From: Leuctra nigra
Taxonomy: Eukaryota; Arthropoda; Insecta; Plecoptera; Leuctridae
Assembly (NCBI GenBank): GCA_934045905.1
Contig: OW203763.1
Span: 42,313,172-42,377,171, forward strand
Reading direction: 5' to 3'
DNA: 64,000 nucleotides
Shown: positions 46,047 through 57,014 of the stretch, piece by piece
Layout of the letters: the number at the start of each line of letters is the position of its first letter
Position numbering within the stretch: the stretch's first letter is position 1
Translations under genes and position numbers: made by a program
The notes under the pieces: model-generated
Seen by the model: only the letters and a program-made list of their open reading frames with translations
Told to the model about the DNA's origin: nothing
Databases searched by the model: none

Positions 46047-48002
46047 AGCCAACTTCCGACTAAATCAGTCCCCCGCGGAGTGTTCGAACGCTATCGCGGC
46101 CTGTCGCTTGCTGATGAGCAATTTCACCTTCCTGACAAAGTCGACTTTCTTATTGGCGCCGACATTTACCCGGACATTTTGCGGAAGTCCGGCGACATGG
46201 TCGTTGGAGCGAATCCGTCAGCCCTCAACACCATGTTCGGCTGGATCGTGCTGGGACCTGTTACTTCTACTGAAAGTTCGTCCTCAACCCCTCTCTCTCT
46301 TCTGACTTGTTCAACGCCCTCGTTGGAACAAACACTTCGCCTATTTTGGGAATCTGAAGAAGTTCAACGCCCTCCTCAAGAAAATCCTGACGACAAGCGA
46401 TGTGAAGAGCATTTCGCCGCTACTCATAAGCGGGATTCGACCGGACGCTATTCCGTGGCGTTTCCGTTCAACACGTCGCATCCGTCTCTCGGCAGTAACC
46501 AGGACTCCGCTCTCCAAAGTTTTCTCTCATTGGAACGTCGTCTCAAACGCAATCCTGCGCATGATGAAGCGTATCAACACTTCATGCAGGATTACTGCAA
46601 GTCTGAACACATGCAGCTCGCCAAGAATTCGTCTTCTTATGTAATTCCGCATCATTGTGTACATAAAGTTGCGAGCTCCAGCACGAAGTTGCGCGTTGTC
46701 TACAACGCCTCTGCACCTGACAAGAAAGGCGTCGCGCTCAACCAGCTCCTGTTGAGCGGTCCGAAACTTCAGAGGGAACTTCCTGCCATTCTAACTGGGT
46801 TTCGATCTCATCCCATTGCGGTCTGCGCCGACATTCGGCAAATGTATCGACAAATTCTGATTCATCGCGAAGATCGTCATTTCCAACACATATTTTGGAG
46901 ACCGACACCAGAATCCCCTGTACAGGAGTACGAGTTGAATACTGTCACATACGGTCTCACTCCTTCTGCTTTCCTCGCTCAGAGAGTATTGCAGCAACTA
47001 GTATGCGACGAAGGAGCTCAATTTCCTCTCGCATCTTGTGCTTTAACGGCGCACACTTACATTGATGATGTTGTGTCCGGTGCTGATGATCTCATGCAAG
47101 CTCGCTCTCTTCAGCAAGAACTGAAATCTCTCCTCGCGTTGGGAGGTTTCGAACTACGCAAGTGGTCAAGCAATGTTCCTGCAGTCCTGCAAGCTCTTCC
47201 TGAAGATCATCTCAAAACTCCTCTCGTCTTCTCGAATGATGATGTAGGCATTAAGATTCTCGGCCTTCTTTGGGATCCTACCGCTGATTCATTCTCGTTT
47301 CACGCTCAACCCTTTGAAGGGGTAGTCACTAAACGCTCTATTCTGTCATACATCGCTCGTATTTTTGACCCTCTTGGTTTTCTTTGTCCGTTCGTCTGCT
47401 GGATGAAGATGTTTCTGCAGCATCTGTGGCTCACTCAATTGCAGTGGGACGACGCTCTTCCCCCTCAGCTGTCTGATGCCTGGACATGCGCCGTCTCCGA
47501 GGTCCACCAGTTCTCCAGCTTCAGAATTCCTCGCACTTTCTCCGCCGCCCCTGGCACTCGTCGAATTGTTGGCTTCTGTGACGCCTCCGAGAGAGCATAC
47601 GCTGCTGTCGTCTACGTTCACACAGAAACCGCTTCAACCTCCTCGTCAGCTGTCAACATACTACGAGCAAGAAGCAAAGTGGCCCCCGTCAAGCCACTGA
47701 CCATTCCAAAACTGGAACTCTCGGCCGCCTTGTTGCTGGCACGTCTGTTGAAGGACGTCTCCAGTGCAACCAGCAACTTGTCCATCGCATCCGTCCATCT
47801 CTACACCGACTCCACCATAGTGCTAGCTTGGCTTGCTACACCTCCGCACCGACTCAATACATTCGTCAGCAACCGCGTGGTGAAATTCTTGAAGCCTCCT
47901 CTCCGACGTCATGGGCGCACGTCCCGTCGTCCGACAACCCAGCCGACTGTGCCTCTCGCGGTTTGTCGCCATCACAGCTTCGTGAGCATCCGTTGTGGTT
48001 AG
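46047..48002 (+). pseudogene. BEL reverse transcriptase and RNase H
   Basis: Same frame as gag. It shows FLIGADIYPDIL, LRVVYNASAPDKKG, ADIRQMYRQILIHREDRHFQ and the catalytic HTYIDDVVSGADD. RNase H signs follow (GFCDASERAYAAVVYVH, IPKLELSAALLLARLL, LYTDSTIVLAWL). The frame leaves the family consensus near 47893 by a one-base shift, and the correct frame goes on at 47900-48870. Confidence 0.9.
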
Positions 48003-49062
48003 CCGGCCCCGACTTCCTACACGACTCTCCGACTTCATGGCCTCGAGCTACGCCTCCTCTCGCATCCGATCAGGAGCTTCCCGAAGTCAAGCCTGCCGTG
48101 GTCATACTCGCTGCTCGAGTCGACGTCGAGCCTCTTCTCGTCAACTTCAACAAGTTTTCGACTCTTCTCCGTGCGCAAAGAGTATTTGGCCATGTTGTCC
48201 GTTTCGCCAGAATTCTGCTGGCCAAACGATCTCAAACACCTGTTCCGACCGGCCCGTTGACGCCTCGAGAACTTCAAGACGCTCTCGACATCTTCGTCAG
48301 ATCCACTCAAAATCAGTACTTCTCCGCCGAGCTCAGTCAGCTCGCCCAGCACGGTCAAGTCAAATCCCGACCTGCCGCACTCAAGCCTTTTCTCGACATC
48401 TCGGGGTTTCTCAGGGTGGGCGGGAGGCTGCGTCACGCATCACTTCATGAAGACGCTCGCCACCCTCTCCTTCTACCAAAGGAAGCCCATCTCTCGGCTT
48501 TGATATGTGATTTATATCACAAAACGTCTATACACTCAGGCCCCAGGACAGTTCAAGCGTTGATCCAGCAGCGTTATTGGATTGTCTCTCTTCGTGGACT
48601 ACTTCGTCAACGAATTCGCCGATGCTTGACGTGTCATAAGTTCAGGGCCAAGCCGCTGCAACCTCCTATGGGTGATCTACCTCCTCCACGTGTGCAGATG
48701 TCTCGCGCCTTCGCTCATGTCGGCATCGACTATGCTGGACCCTTCAAGTTCAAGACCAACACTCGTCGCAACGCACCATGTACCAAAGGGTACCTCTGCT
48801 TGTTCGTCTGCATGGCTTTCAAGGCCGTACACTTGGAAATGGTGACAGATTTGTCCACCGAAGCCTCCTCGCCTGTTTGGACCGCTTCGCCTCGCGCCGA
48901 GGTCTACCCGCTCACGTCTACTCTGACTGCGGCCGTAGCTTCGTGGGAGCTGCTCGACATCTTCAAGAGATCTTCGAGATGCCGTCCCAAGATAGGACTT
49001 CCATCGCCGACGCTCTGTCATCACACGAGACCAGTGAAGAACCTGGTTCCGCTCCCCCTTGA
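47900..49062 (+). pseudogene. BEL integrase, truncated
   Basis: After the shift: HVPSSDNPADCASRGLSPSQ, then the zinc-binding region (LYHKTSIHSGPRTVQALIQQ, CLTCHKFRAK) and HVGIDYAGPFKFK, KAVHLEMVTDLSTEA. A further shift near 48865 leads to CLDRFASRRGLPAHVYSDCG. The frame then ends at 49062 soon after EIFEMPSQ. The third catalytic acid and the C-terminal domain are deleted, so the integrase cannot be functional. Confidence 0.85.
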
Positions 49063-49166
49063 GTGTTAGTTTGGGTTTCACACCCAAGTTTCGTTTTTTG
49101 TTCGAATTCGCATTTTCGTTTACTGGTTCTTTTCAAGTTGAAAAAGTTCCTTTTTGGTGGGCGGTA

Positions 49167-49622
49167 TGTTCGCGCCATTATTTTGTGTTTTCCCGCCCTT
49201 CGTTTCTGTGACCTTGTGGTCATATCTTCATCCCCTGTTCCTTGGTTCAGTCTAGCCAGCGCTCTGTGGCTTGACCTTTCCTCGTTCGTGTTCTACGGTG
49301 ATTCGAAGTTGTCTGCTCGTAGTGAGTACACGTTGCGGGCTCCTGCTCTCGACCTTTCATTTTGTGGTGCCACGCGGTTCCCTGGCCGTTCACCAGGAAG
49401 GCCCATGCATTCCATACCATTTCTTTTCCTTTCCTTTACTCAATTAGATTAGAATAGTTAAATCCATCCTCACCAAGCCGCTCTACTCTACGACCATCGC
49501 TTCCACGACGGCCACCTCACGCCGAGACGGCTCTACATTGTCGGTGAGTTTTTCTATCTTTTCTCTTTCCCCCCCCGCCCTAATTTACAGTCCACTTTAT
49601 CAATCAGGCCTTAGCGCCAACA
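49167..49622 (+). repeat. BEL 3' LTR
   Basis: Starts TGTTCGCGCCATT after the G-rich tract GGTGGGCGGTA, ends TTAGCGCCAACA. Very high identity to the 5' LTR. Confidence 0.9.
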
Positions 49623-50350
49623 TTAAACATTTCAATATTTTCTTCTTCTTTTACATTTCTACCTAATCTATAATAAAGTTGAATACCACTATAAAATACA
49701 GATTTTTGTGTCCTTGACTTGTTTTTTTCTAGATATTGATATGTTATTTGATGACCTAGTATTATATAAAACACTGTGAACAACATCGTTCATATATTCT
49801 AAAAGATAACCTGGCATTAAACCTTTAACAACCTTATGTATAAAAACTAGTACATTTAATACTAATTTCAATGCCCTATTCTGTAATTTTTGTAACTTGT
49901 TTAATGCCAAATTATCTATTCCCCACATAAGTGTGCTACAATAAACAATGTGGGGCAATAAAATGGCTTGATATAATATCTTAAGTGTTACACAAGGTGA
50001 GAGGTAGCGTTTTACTCGAGACAGAAACCCTATTTTTTTACCGATTTTTTTGGACAGGTATTCAATAATATGTTTCATCATTTTCAAATGTTAATCTAAA
50101 ATTACTCCTAAATATTTGAACTCTTTAACAACTTCAATCGTTTCTTCATCTATAACAATTAATGGGATGTTATGTTGTGACCTTAACATTCTCTCTTTGA
50201 CTATATTTGATGAATTGAAATACATACATTTAGATTTTGTGGGATTTAACTTTAGCTTATTTCCTTTCAACCAATCTAATATCTTGCTTAATACTAAGTT
50301 AATTTGTTCATTAATGTCGTTCAAATTTATTCTAGAATATGATATTAAAG
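49623..50350 (-). pseudogene. LINE reverse transcriptase, C-terminal part
   Basis: Minus-strand frames give KLKLNPTKSKCMYF and EVVKEFKYLGVILD, then (other frame) VKRYLSPCVTLKILYQAILL and GIDNLALNKLQKLQNRALKL. These follow the catalytic YADD box in LINEs of the Jockey/CR1 type. The frame changes at about 50090. The 5' side is truncated near 50350, and the 3' side continues at 43485-43623 across the BEL insertion. Confidence 0.75.
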
Positions 50351-50800
50351 TGTCATTAAAGTATTAAAGTGTTCATCAACTGATGAGTTGATGAAACCTG
50401 TTGATCCTGGCTGCCCACAAGCTCCTGCTCCTTGCTGTTCACTTCAACGTCCTTCTGCAACGCCACCTCGTCGATGCGTCCTGAATCCTGATGATCCACT
50501 TCCAAGCACTCAGTCGAATCCTGTCCCGCAGCAGCGCCAGGACACAAGAATATTAGTCAGCCCAGGGTTCAAAATGTTAAACAAAGTGACGTCATAACTA
50601 TATATTTATAATAATCTTTGAAACAAAATAAACTATCAGAAGTAGCTTCTTTAATCAAGGATTTTAAGATTTGAAATACACACAGGAAGAATTATATTTT
50701 TTGTTTTCAACATTGGGATTAATTTCCACAAGGAAATAAGAAATATACATTCAATTTTCAAAGATGTAAATTAAATTTAAAACATAACATTTCCGTTCAA
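50351..50800. other. Unassigned; small GC-richer patch
   Basis: 50390-50560 is richer in G+C and open on both strands for about 65 codons, without a recognised domain. Confidence 0.3.
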
Positions 50801-52050
50801 CTAAAAAAAATGCGCCAAGTCCTTTTGTAAAATATTTCTCGGTGTTTATTCTTTTATTTCAAAGATACGATTAATTATTTTGGAAATGTCATTGACTTGG
50901 CTACTTTTTTGATATCACTCCTTTTCGGTGTTGATTTTTTTAAAGTGAAGAGACTTGGCTACCTTTTTTACACGGAGTGTTTTTTTGTGGGATATCGCTC
51001 CTTTTGTTAGTTTATTAATAAAGCTCGTAACACATGTCGGAGGAAGAAGGACTAATTACCTTAAAAAAAATACGCCTCAACCGATTTGGTTACTAAGAAA
51101 AGTTGCGTTTGTTGCGTAATGATTATCCAAGAAGAATAGCCAAAGTTTCGTTACAATCGGTCCAGCCGTTTTCGATAGCTGACGTCATTTCCGGTTTAAA
51201 AAATGGCGGTCGAAAATAATGTCAACTTGAATTCATAAATATAAGGGCTATATTTAATTACATAATTTAGATGCAATCGGTACATCTGTTTTCGATAAAT
51301 GACGTCACTTCCGGTTAAAAATAGTGGCCAGAAATAATGTTGTCTTGAATGAGTCCAACATGAATACATAATTACGTTGCAATCGGTACAACCGTTTTCG
51401 ATATATGACGTCACTTCCGGTTTTAGAAAATTGCGGTCGAGAACACTGCAACCTTGAATTTATAATTATTAACAATGTATGTTTACTAAATATCTATTGA
51501 AAAGTATAGTGGTGAATAGAGTGTCATTTAGCATATTAATGACATCATTTAGCATATTTATGACGACATTTAGCATATTTATGACGTCATTTCCGGTATA
51601 GGTAATAAGAAAACAATCTAGTTTCATCTAGTTGATACTTCATGAATTACCTTCTGAATTCATTAGCGTTAATTTCCGTCAAATCGCTCATGCCGTTTTC
51701 AATAAATGACGTCACTTCAGGTTTAATTGAGTGGTCCCTGCCGCCATTTCCGGTACAGTTAATTTGTATATTCATTTATCCCTATTGATTTTTCAAATAG
51801 ATTGCAGAATGAATACACAGGAGCTAGTTCAGTGGCAATCGGTGCAGGCGTTTTCGATATATGACGTCACTTCCGGTTTCAGGAATGTAGGCCGAGAACA
51901 CTGTGAATTGAAATTATAATTTTGTATTGTCTATGTCTATACAGTAAAAGTAGTTGGTCTGCTCCTCAGTTTATATAGGCATTTACGGGATGTTGAGTGA
52001 CTGTGAGTGTACGGTACGACTTGGCAGTGTGGAGCGACCGCTCCACTAGA
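50801..52050 (+). mobile_element. Helitron-like family B, 5'-truncated copy B3
   Basis: Starts within the right arm (TGCGCCAAGTCCTTTTG), continues through ACACGGAGTG and the body with at least six TGACGTCA/CCGG modules, and ends GTGTGGAGCGACCGCTCCAC then TAGA. Confidence 0.8.
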
Positions 52051-52136
52051 TTCGAAATAATCTCCTTTATGTTACTGGTTTCTGCGGTAGTTGCTCCTTG
52101 TTCTTTTGGATGGAATGCGGGCCCAATGGGCCCTTG

Positions 52137-52180
52137 TTGACGACGTTTTGACTGGAATCGTCCAGCCATCTTCAGGTCTC
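52137..52180 (-). ncRNA. Hammerhead-like motif with altered core
   Basis: Minus strand: CTGAAGA, a stem GGCTGG/CCAGTC, then AAAAC in place of GAAAC. The other copy (53300-53345) keeps GAAAC. If this is a ribozyme, this copy should be dead. Confidence 0.4.
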
Positions 52181-52506
52181 GAAGTGCGTGCCGAGTGAGA
52201 AGTTTCCGCTCTATATATACTCATGAGCCTGATGCAACATTTTATCATTGGTCGAGATTCCGCTGATTTTCTATTGGTTCGGCTCTATGAAGCACCTCGC
52301 GATCGCTGGTTTCCACGCAAACGGCAGTCGGATGCTATCATGACTTCTTCCTCAACCTTCGTTGGGGAGAGTCACAAATACTGCTGGCCTATCTGACCAT
52401 GTCAGGCGCCATTAAATAACAGAATATTCTGAATTTTAAACAACTACTAACCGGCCTATGTGCCAAAGTACAACGAGTGAAAATACCTATATAGCATAAT
52501 AATAAA

Positions 52507-52905
52507 TTAATACATTATAAAACTACATAGAATATAAATTAAAGCTGGCCAGTATGACCATAGATGTCGAGTGCCATTAAAACCGGAAGTGAAAGAAGAA
52601 AAAGAAAAAAGGATGCTATCATCGCGCCTATTCATGTTGTGTGGTCTCCGCTCAATCTCGATGGCCTCGCGTATGGTCCGGGTAGTCTTGTGTTCCACTG
52701 TTGCGAGGCACTTCATCCCGTCGAAATCGATGTGATGTCCGTGCTGCACCACATGCTGGGCCAGTGATGATGTGCTCTTCTGTTGAAACACCGCCCGGCG
52801 ATGTTCTTGGAGCCTCGTTGACAGATGCCGACCCGTTTGCCCCACGTAAGTCTGGTTGCAGTCGAGGCAAGGGACTTCGTACACTCCCCTCTGTTCCCCG
52901 ACCAC
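52507..52905 (-). pseudogene. GIY-YIG endonuclease of a Penelope-like element
   Basis: GVYEVPCLDCNQTYVGQTGR carries the VY...YVG core and the catalytic Arg. HLSTRLQEHRRAVF, HHIDFDGMKCLA and IREAIEIERRPHNMN follow, all standard for the Penelope GIY-YIG domain, including the Cys pair CLDC. The upstream RT is missing; the ORF begins at an inverted-repeat junction. ORFs on the opposite strand here are shadows. Confidence 0.85.
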
Positions 52906-52927
52906 CTTGTCGAAGGGATTCGAGTCC

Positions 52928-53146
52928 CTTGCCTCGACTGCAACCAGACTTACCGTCTACACGAGGACAACGGACATCCACCAGGAGCTGAACATCGAGC
53001 TCCTGGCCAAACACATGCTGGGCCTAAACACAGCATTCTACGAGGGCCTCAATGCCAACGAGAACCCGCTGATCCAGGGCCTCGGGCAGATAGCGGTCAA
53101 TCCGTTTGACCGCTATCCACGCCCGATCGCGTCACTTGCCATTTAA
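52928..53146 (+). pseudogene. Penelope-like plus-strand segment, function unclear
   Basis: It begins with an inverted duplicate of the CLDCNQTY coding sequence, then an open frame DIHQELNIELLAKHMLGLNT, AFYEGLNANENPL, ending RPIASLAI. I do not recognise this part. The junction looks like a rearrangement. Confidence 0.4.
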
Positions 53147-53299
53147 GGCTCCGTCTGTCTGACGGAGCAGACTCAAGATGAAAACCTAAAACAGACGAAA
53201 GACTACCCTAGATGGCAAATTAGTGGGCGCAGGCCCAGCATTTGATTTCCGTTGTCCTCAGAGGCAACTTGAACTGGAAGAAGGCACTCGGCACGCACT

Positions 53300-53345
53300 T
53301 CGAGACCTGAAGATGGCTGGACGATTCCAGTCGAAACGTCGTCAA
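53300..53345 (+). ncRNA. Hammerhead-ribozyme-like motif
   Basis: CTGAAGA (53307), stem GGCTGG (53314) with CCAGTC (53327), then GAAACGTCGTC (53333). The core order matches CUGANGA-stem II-GAAA. Stem III would be very short, as known in Penelope-associated hammerheads. Confidence 0.45.
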
Positions 53346-53516
53346 CAAGGGCCCATTGGGCCCGCATTCCATCCAAAAGAACAAGGAGCAACTACCGCAG
53401 AAACCAGTAACATAATCAAGAATGGCTCCCAGAACTTCAAGACTTATAATATCCTTTATTCAAGTTTAAAATGTCCCACTTTTTGTGATATGACACGATG
53501 GCCCGAGGGGTGAACA

Positions 53517-53885
53517 ACTAAAAATATCAGTAAACCTACACTTAAAAAAATCAAAGTTAAGAGAAAAGCCACTACAAAATAAACAAAAATTACATAAAAC
53601 TAAGAAATTAATAAACATCAATAAATCAATAATTTTCAGAAAAAAATAAAAATCCAAAAACAAAAGATAACAAAAAAAATTAAAAATATAAAAGTAAAAA
53701 AAAATCCAGCTAAGTTCAAAATAATATTCAAAAATAAGGGAAACAAATAGTAAAATTTAAAAAAGCAAAAAATCTGAAAAATCAGAAAAAATCGAAAAAT
53801 CTATTGCAAAAAAATTAAAATCAAAGTCAAAAAAGTAAAAAGAAAACGAAAATAATAAAAAATGTATTACAAAAATAATAGTGCA
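53517..53885. repeat. A-rich low-complexity stretch
   Basis: Dominated by AAAATCA/AAAAATC-like runs. A similar stretch lies at 59030-59110, on the other side of the fold-back element. Confidence 0.7.
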
Positions 53886-53910
53886 GGTTCAAGTGTAGAA
53901 AAAAGGCTTT

Positions 53911-54556
53911 CCGCTCGATTCTAGTGCCGAAATTGAGTTTTTCATAATTATCGATTGTTTACATCATTCTTAAAATTACCACACGTGCCTTTAATTTTTT
54001 TGGTGGCTATCTTGGAAAATATGGCGGAAAACTTAAATTTTAAAAATTATTTAATTGTTGGTAGAGGAAAGGTTGAAAAATTATAAAATGATTCACAAAA
54101 ACAAACTCAAATATGGGGACTTGAAAAAAAAATACGCCGCGAACGAATTTTATTTTTTCATTGTTGGAATTGACCAATCAGGTTTCTGTGTTTTTTTGCT
54201 CTCAATTTATAATGAAACGCGTGGACTTAGACTAAAATATGTGGAATTAAAATTTGTAGATAATTTCATTTTGAACAATATGCGTTTTAAAAAAAATTAT
54301 GTTTTTTTATTAATTTTTTTTTAAAAATTAAAAATTTTGTAAAAAATTTCGTTTACGGTGTATTTTTTTTAAAGTCACTATATTTGAGTTAGTTTTAGTG
54401 AATTATTTCATAATTTTTCAATCTTTCCTCTACCAACATTTAAATAATTTGTAAAATTTACGTTTTTCGCTCGTTTTCCGCCATATTTTCCAAGATGGCT
54501 ACCAAAAAAATTAAAGGCACGTCAGGTAATATTAAGAATGATGTAAAAAATCGATA
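53911..54556. mobile_element. Fold-back element, interrupted by a LINE
   Basis: The left arm (CCGCTCGATTCTAGTGCCGA, then CATCATTCTTAAAATTACCA and GGAAAATATGGCGGAAAA) is mirrored at 54405-54556 (TTTTCCGCCATATTTTCC). The last part of the right arm is displaced to 58957-58997 (TCAATTTCGGCATTCCAATC). The LINE at 54557-58956 therefore inserted into the right arm. Confidence 0.75.
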
Positions 54557-54896
54557 ATGTCGACAATCGACAATCGATAATGTAAAGGAAATGATGAAAC
54601 TTCGGGATCAGGCATTTAAAAATTTTAAACGAACAAAAAGTACCAGTGATTGGGATTATTATTAATCACTCCGGAATGTTGTAACCGCCGCTGTTCGAAG
54701 TGAGAAACGTGCCTTCTTGGAAACTAAGCTTACAAGTTCAGATGATACCTGGAGAAAATTACAAAAGCTAAATTGTTGTACACAACAATAAAACTAAAAT
54801 GGAGATTCCTGTTCATTTATCAGACGTAGACGCCATTAACAACTACTACGTGAATGCAGTAGCAGCTACTGATCCTGATCCAATACTGTTAGGTCA

Positions 54897-55914
54897 TTAA
54901 GCGAGCGGAGCGAGCGTCTCCACTTGACTCTTGCGGCACTTTCTCTGTGTGTGTGTGTTTTTTTTTTGCTGGTTCAACCCAGGCCGCACCGGTCAACGTA
55001 TCGATCTGAAATTTTGCACACACCTTCATCTCATACTAACTTAGACCTGTATAGTTTTTGAGAAAGATCCGTTCACAAATAAAAAAAAATCGCGTTTTCC
55101 CGTATAAATAGCATTGTAGGTTCGAGGAGTCCGTTGCGGCCGCCCGATGCGCTCCATTCAAAACAACTCGGAAGCAAGCAGCTGTCTATCTATCTATTAT
55201 TGATTGAATATGTAACAATTATCTCTTTGCGGTTAGATAATAGTTAAAGCAATACATGCGAGGTTATATTTAGGGTTTATTTTATTATTTTTGAAGATGT
55301 AGTTAATAGGTATAGGTATTTATTGTTTATGAGAGTTTTAACATGCAGTCTTACTTCCAATCTTTTCAAAGGCTGAGCAAATTATTTGTAGACCGATGAA
55401 ATGTCTGCTTGATTGTAGAAATAGATTGGTTGGTTGATAATTGAAATTATGTTTATGAAATATTTATTTCATTTGTATCAGATACAATGTGTTAGGTTTG
55501 TGTTAGGTAAGCAATGTGCTAGAAGAAATAAGCTCTTTTATACGGAACGGCAAGTTACTGTTTGGATAATGTTTCTTAAATAATGTTTGCTCATATTAGC
55601 ACTTAGATAATGGCTTATTTTGTGGTTTGAATCTCTGTATTTTTTATTTATAATTATTCCATAATACCTACATACCTAAATACTGAAATAAATACACATG
55701 AGTGTGTATCATGTTGCAATGACTTGCAATAACTGTTGCCATAACTTGCAATGAGAAGCAAATTCAGCTATTTTTTATATAATTTAGTGGAACGTGCTTC
55801 TAGATTTCAGTTGTTTTATGTATATTATTGCCGGCTTTTAAGGAATTATGGTTCGAGGTTTTGTACGTATCCGTGCTCTCATATCAACGCGTTACAGAGA
55901 GCGTTTTCCTATAG
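54897..55914 (+). mobile_element. Helitron-like family A, copy A6
   Basis: TTAAGCGAGCGGAGCGAGCG at the start, after A. The end reads GAGCGTTTTCCTATAG, with CTATAG in place of CTAG. A close relative of A2. The LINE does not resume directly after it. Confidence 0.8.
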
Positions 55915-56976
55915 TATTTGTTATGTGTTGACTGGACGATTTGCTGACGAGTTGACAAGTTTTGAGTACCTACTGAAATTTAAAAAAAAAAATATATATT
56001 TTTATAGCATTTAATGAAATTCGGTCCACTTGCGAGTGAAGCGAGTGAGTGTCCCCACTTAAAACTTACCTATGGCTCGAATTTGTTTTATTTGTGTGTG
56101 TTTATGCGTTATTTGTTTGTTCCCTTCGCATCTAAAGTCAAGCGAAACGTATCAGGCCATTTTTTCAGAAAACGATTGGTGATTGTGACATAATGCGTTT
56201 GAATGTGCGAGAAAAAAACCAGGACATTGGACAATAAATTATTTTAAAAAGTTCCAGATATCATTGAAATTCTATATGACATCATCCCAATGATATTATT
56301 TTATTCATTAAAATTAAAGTGAATTCACTTACCCATGGCAACAGAAATATCCAACGCGCTCCTCCCACACTCGAACATCCCGACAATCCTTCCGCGAGTC
56401 ACCAACTCCTCCAACTTGTACGGGAACTTGTGGAGTTTCACAGACATGTTTAAACCTTAGTAATAACGAAGTAAATTATACCAAGTAGTACTATCACGAA
56501 TGACCCGGTATAAGACTATCACTTCGGTCTAAGACTAGAATATGAAGGATGGTTTGTAGATGCTGGAAATCTCCTTGACTTTTACGTAGAACGTATGGAT
56601 GTAATGCGTGCAGGACAGCTGAGGATGTCTGAAAAGGACGTCATTCATGCAGACGGCGAGTGTCCGTGATGACTTCAGTTTTTACTGCAAAACCAGCTCA
56701 TATATTACCTAGACTTGACTACTATATCTGACATGATTTACTCGCACTAGCGTAACAACTATTTGATTTTAACGAAGATGACAATAGTGTATACACCATG
56801 ACTTCACTTAGCGACAATATTCATTTTATTACAACACCTTGTTGTAGGACTGACATGACTGGCGCTGATAACCTCGCTGTTGAGATCTATCTATCTTCTT
56901 CTGTCTCCTAATCCATAATCGACTATCTTCGTCAATGTCGAACTGAGATAATGGTGAGGATATAATTGGCAGTACC
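55915..56976. other. Extra DNA between A6 and the LINE
   Basis: Non-LINE sequence with another Helitron-like start motif (CGAGTGAAGCGAGTGAGTGT, 56037) and an exon-like HTH segment. The LINE resumes at 56977 after repeating 37 bp already present at 54863-54899. Confidence 0.5.
56333..56447 (-). pseudogene. HTH-coding exon fragment
   Basis: ATG at 56447 opens MSVKLHKFPYKLEELVTRGR then IVGMFECGRSALDISVAMG, followed by a strong splice donor G|GTAAGT. RGRIVGMFECGRSALDIS resembles the N-terminal helix-turn-helix of Tc1-like transposases and Pax-like proteins. No second exon is visible toward lower coordinates, where the family A element lies. It may be a captured first exon. Confidence 0.5.
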
Positions 56977-57014
56977 CAGCTACTGATCCTGATCCAATAC
57001 TGTTAGATCATTAT

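Larger units (their letters stand above)
43624..49622 (+). mobile_element. BEL/Pao LTR retrotransposon, degenerate
   Basis: LTRs of about 455 bp (43624-44078 and 49167-49622) flank gag, protease, RT, RNase H and integrase motifs in BEL order. It carries an in-frame stop, two frameshifts and a deletion of the integrase end. It inserted into a minus-strand LINE. I could not find a clear target duplication. Confidence 0.9.
52057..53416. mobile_element. Penelope-like fragments in head-to-head arrangement
   Basis: About 130 bp at 52066-52200 is repeated inverted at 53288-53416. Between them is a minus-strand GIY-YIG domain (52507-52905) and, on the other side of a short inverted repeat (around 52856 and 52930), a plus-strand segment ending at 53146. 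Penelope-like elements often have such complex, inverted repeats. This copy has no RT. Confidence 0.7.

Noticed and set aside
50376..50398. Hammerhead-like CTGATGA ... GAAAC
   Set aside because: Only six bases lie between the two core pieces, so no stem II is possible; the spot is just a CAACT/AGTTG hairpin.
52564..53109. Plus-strand ORFs over the GIY-YIG region
   Set aside because: Shadows of the minus-strand domain and of the short inverted repeat.
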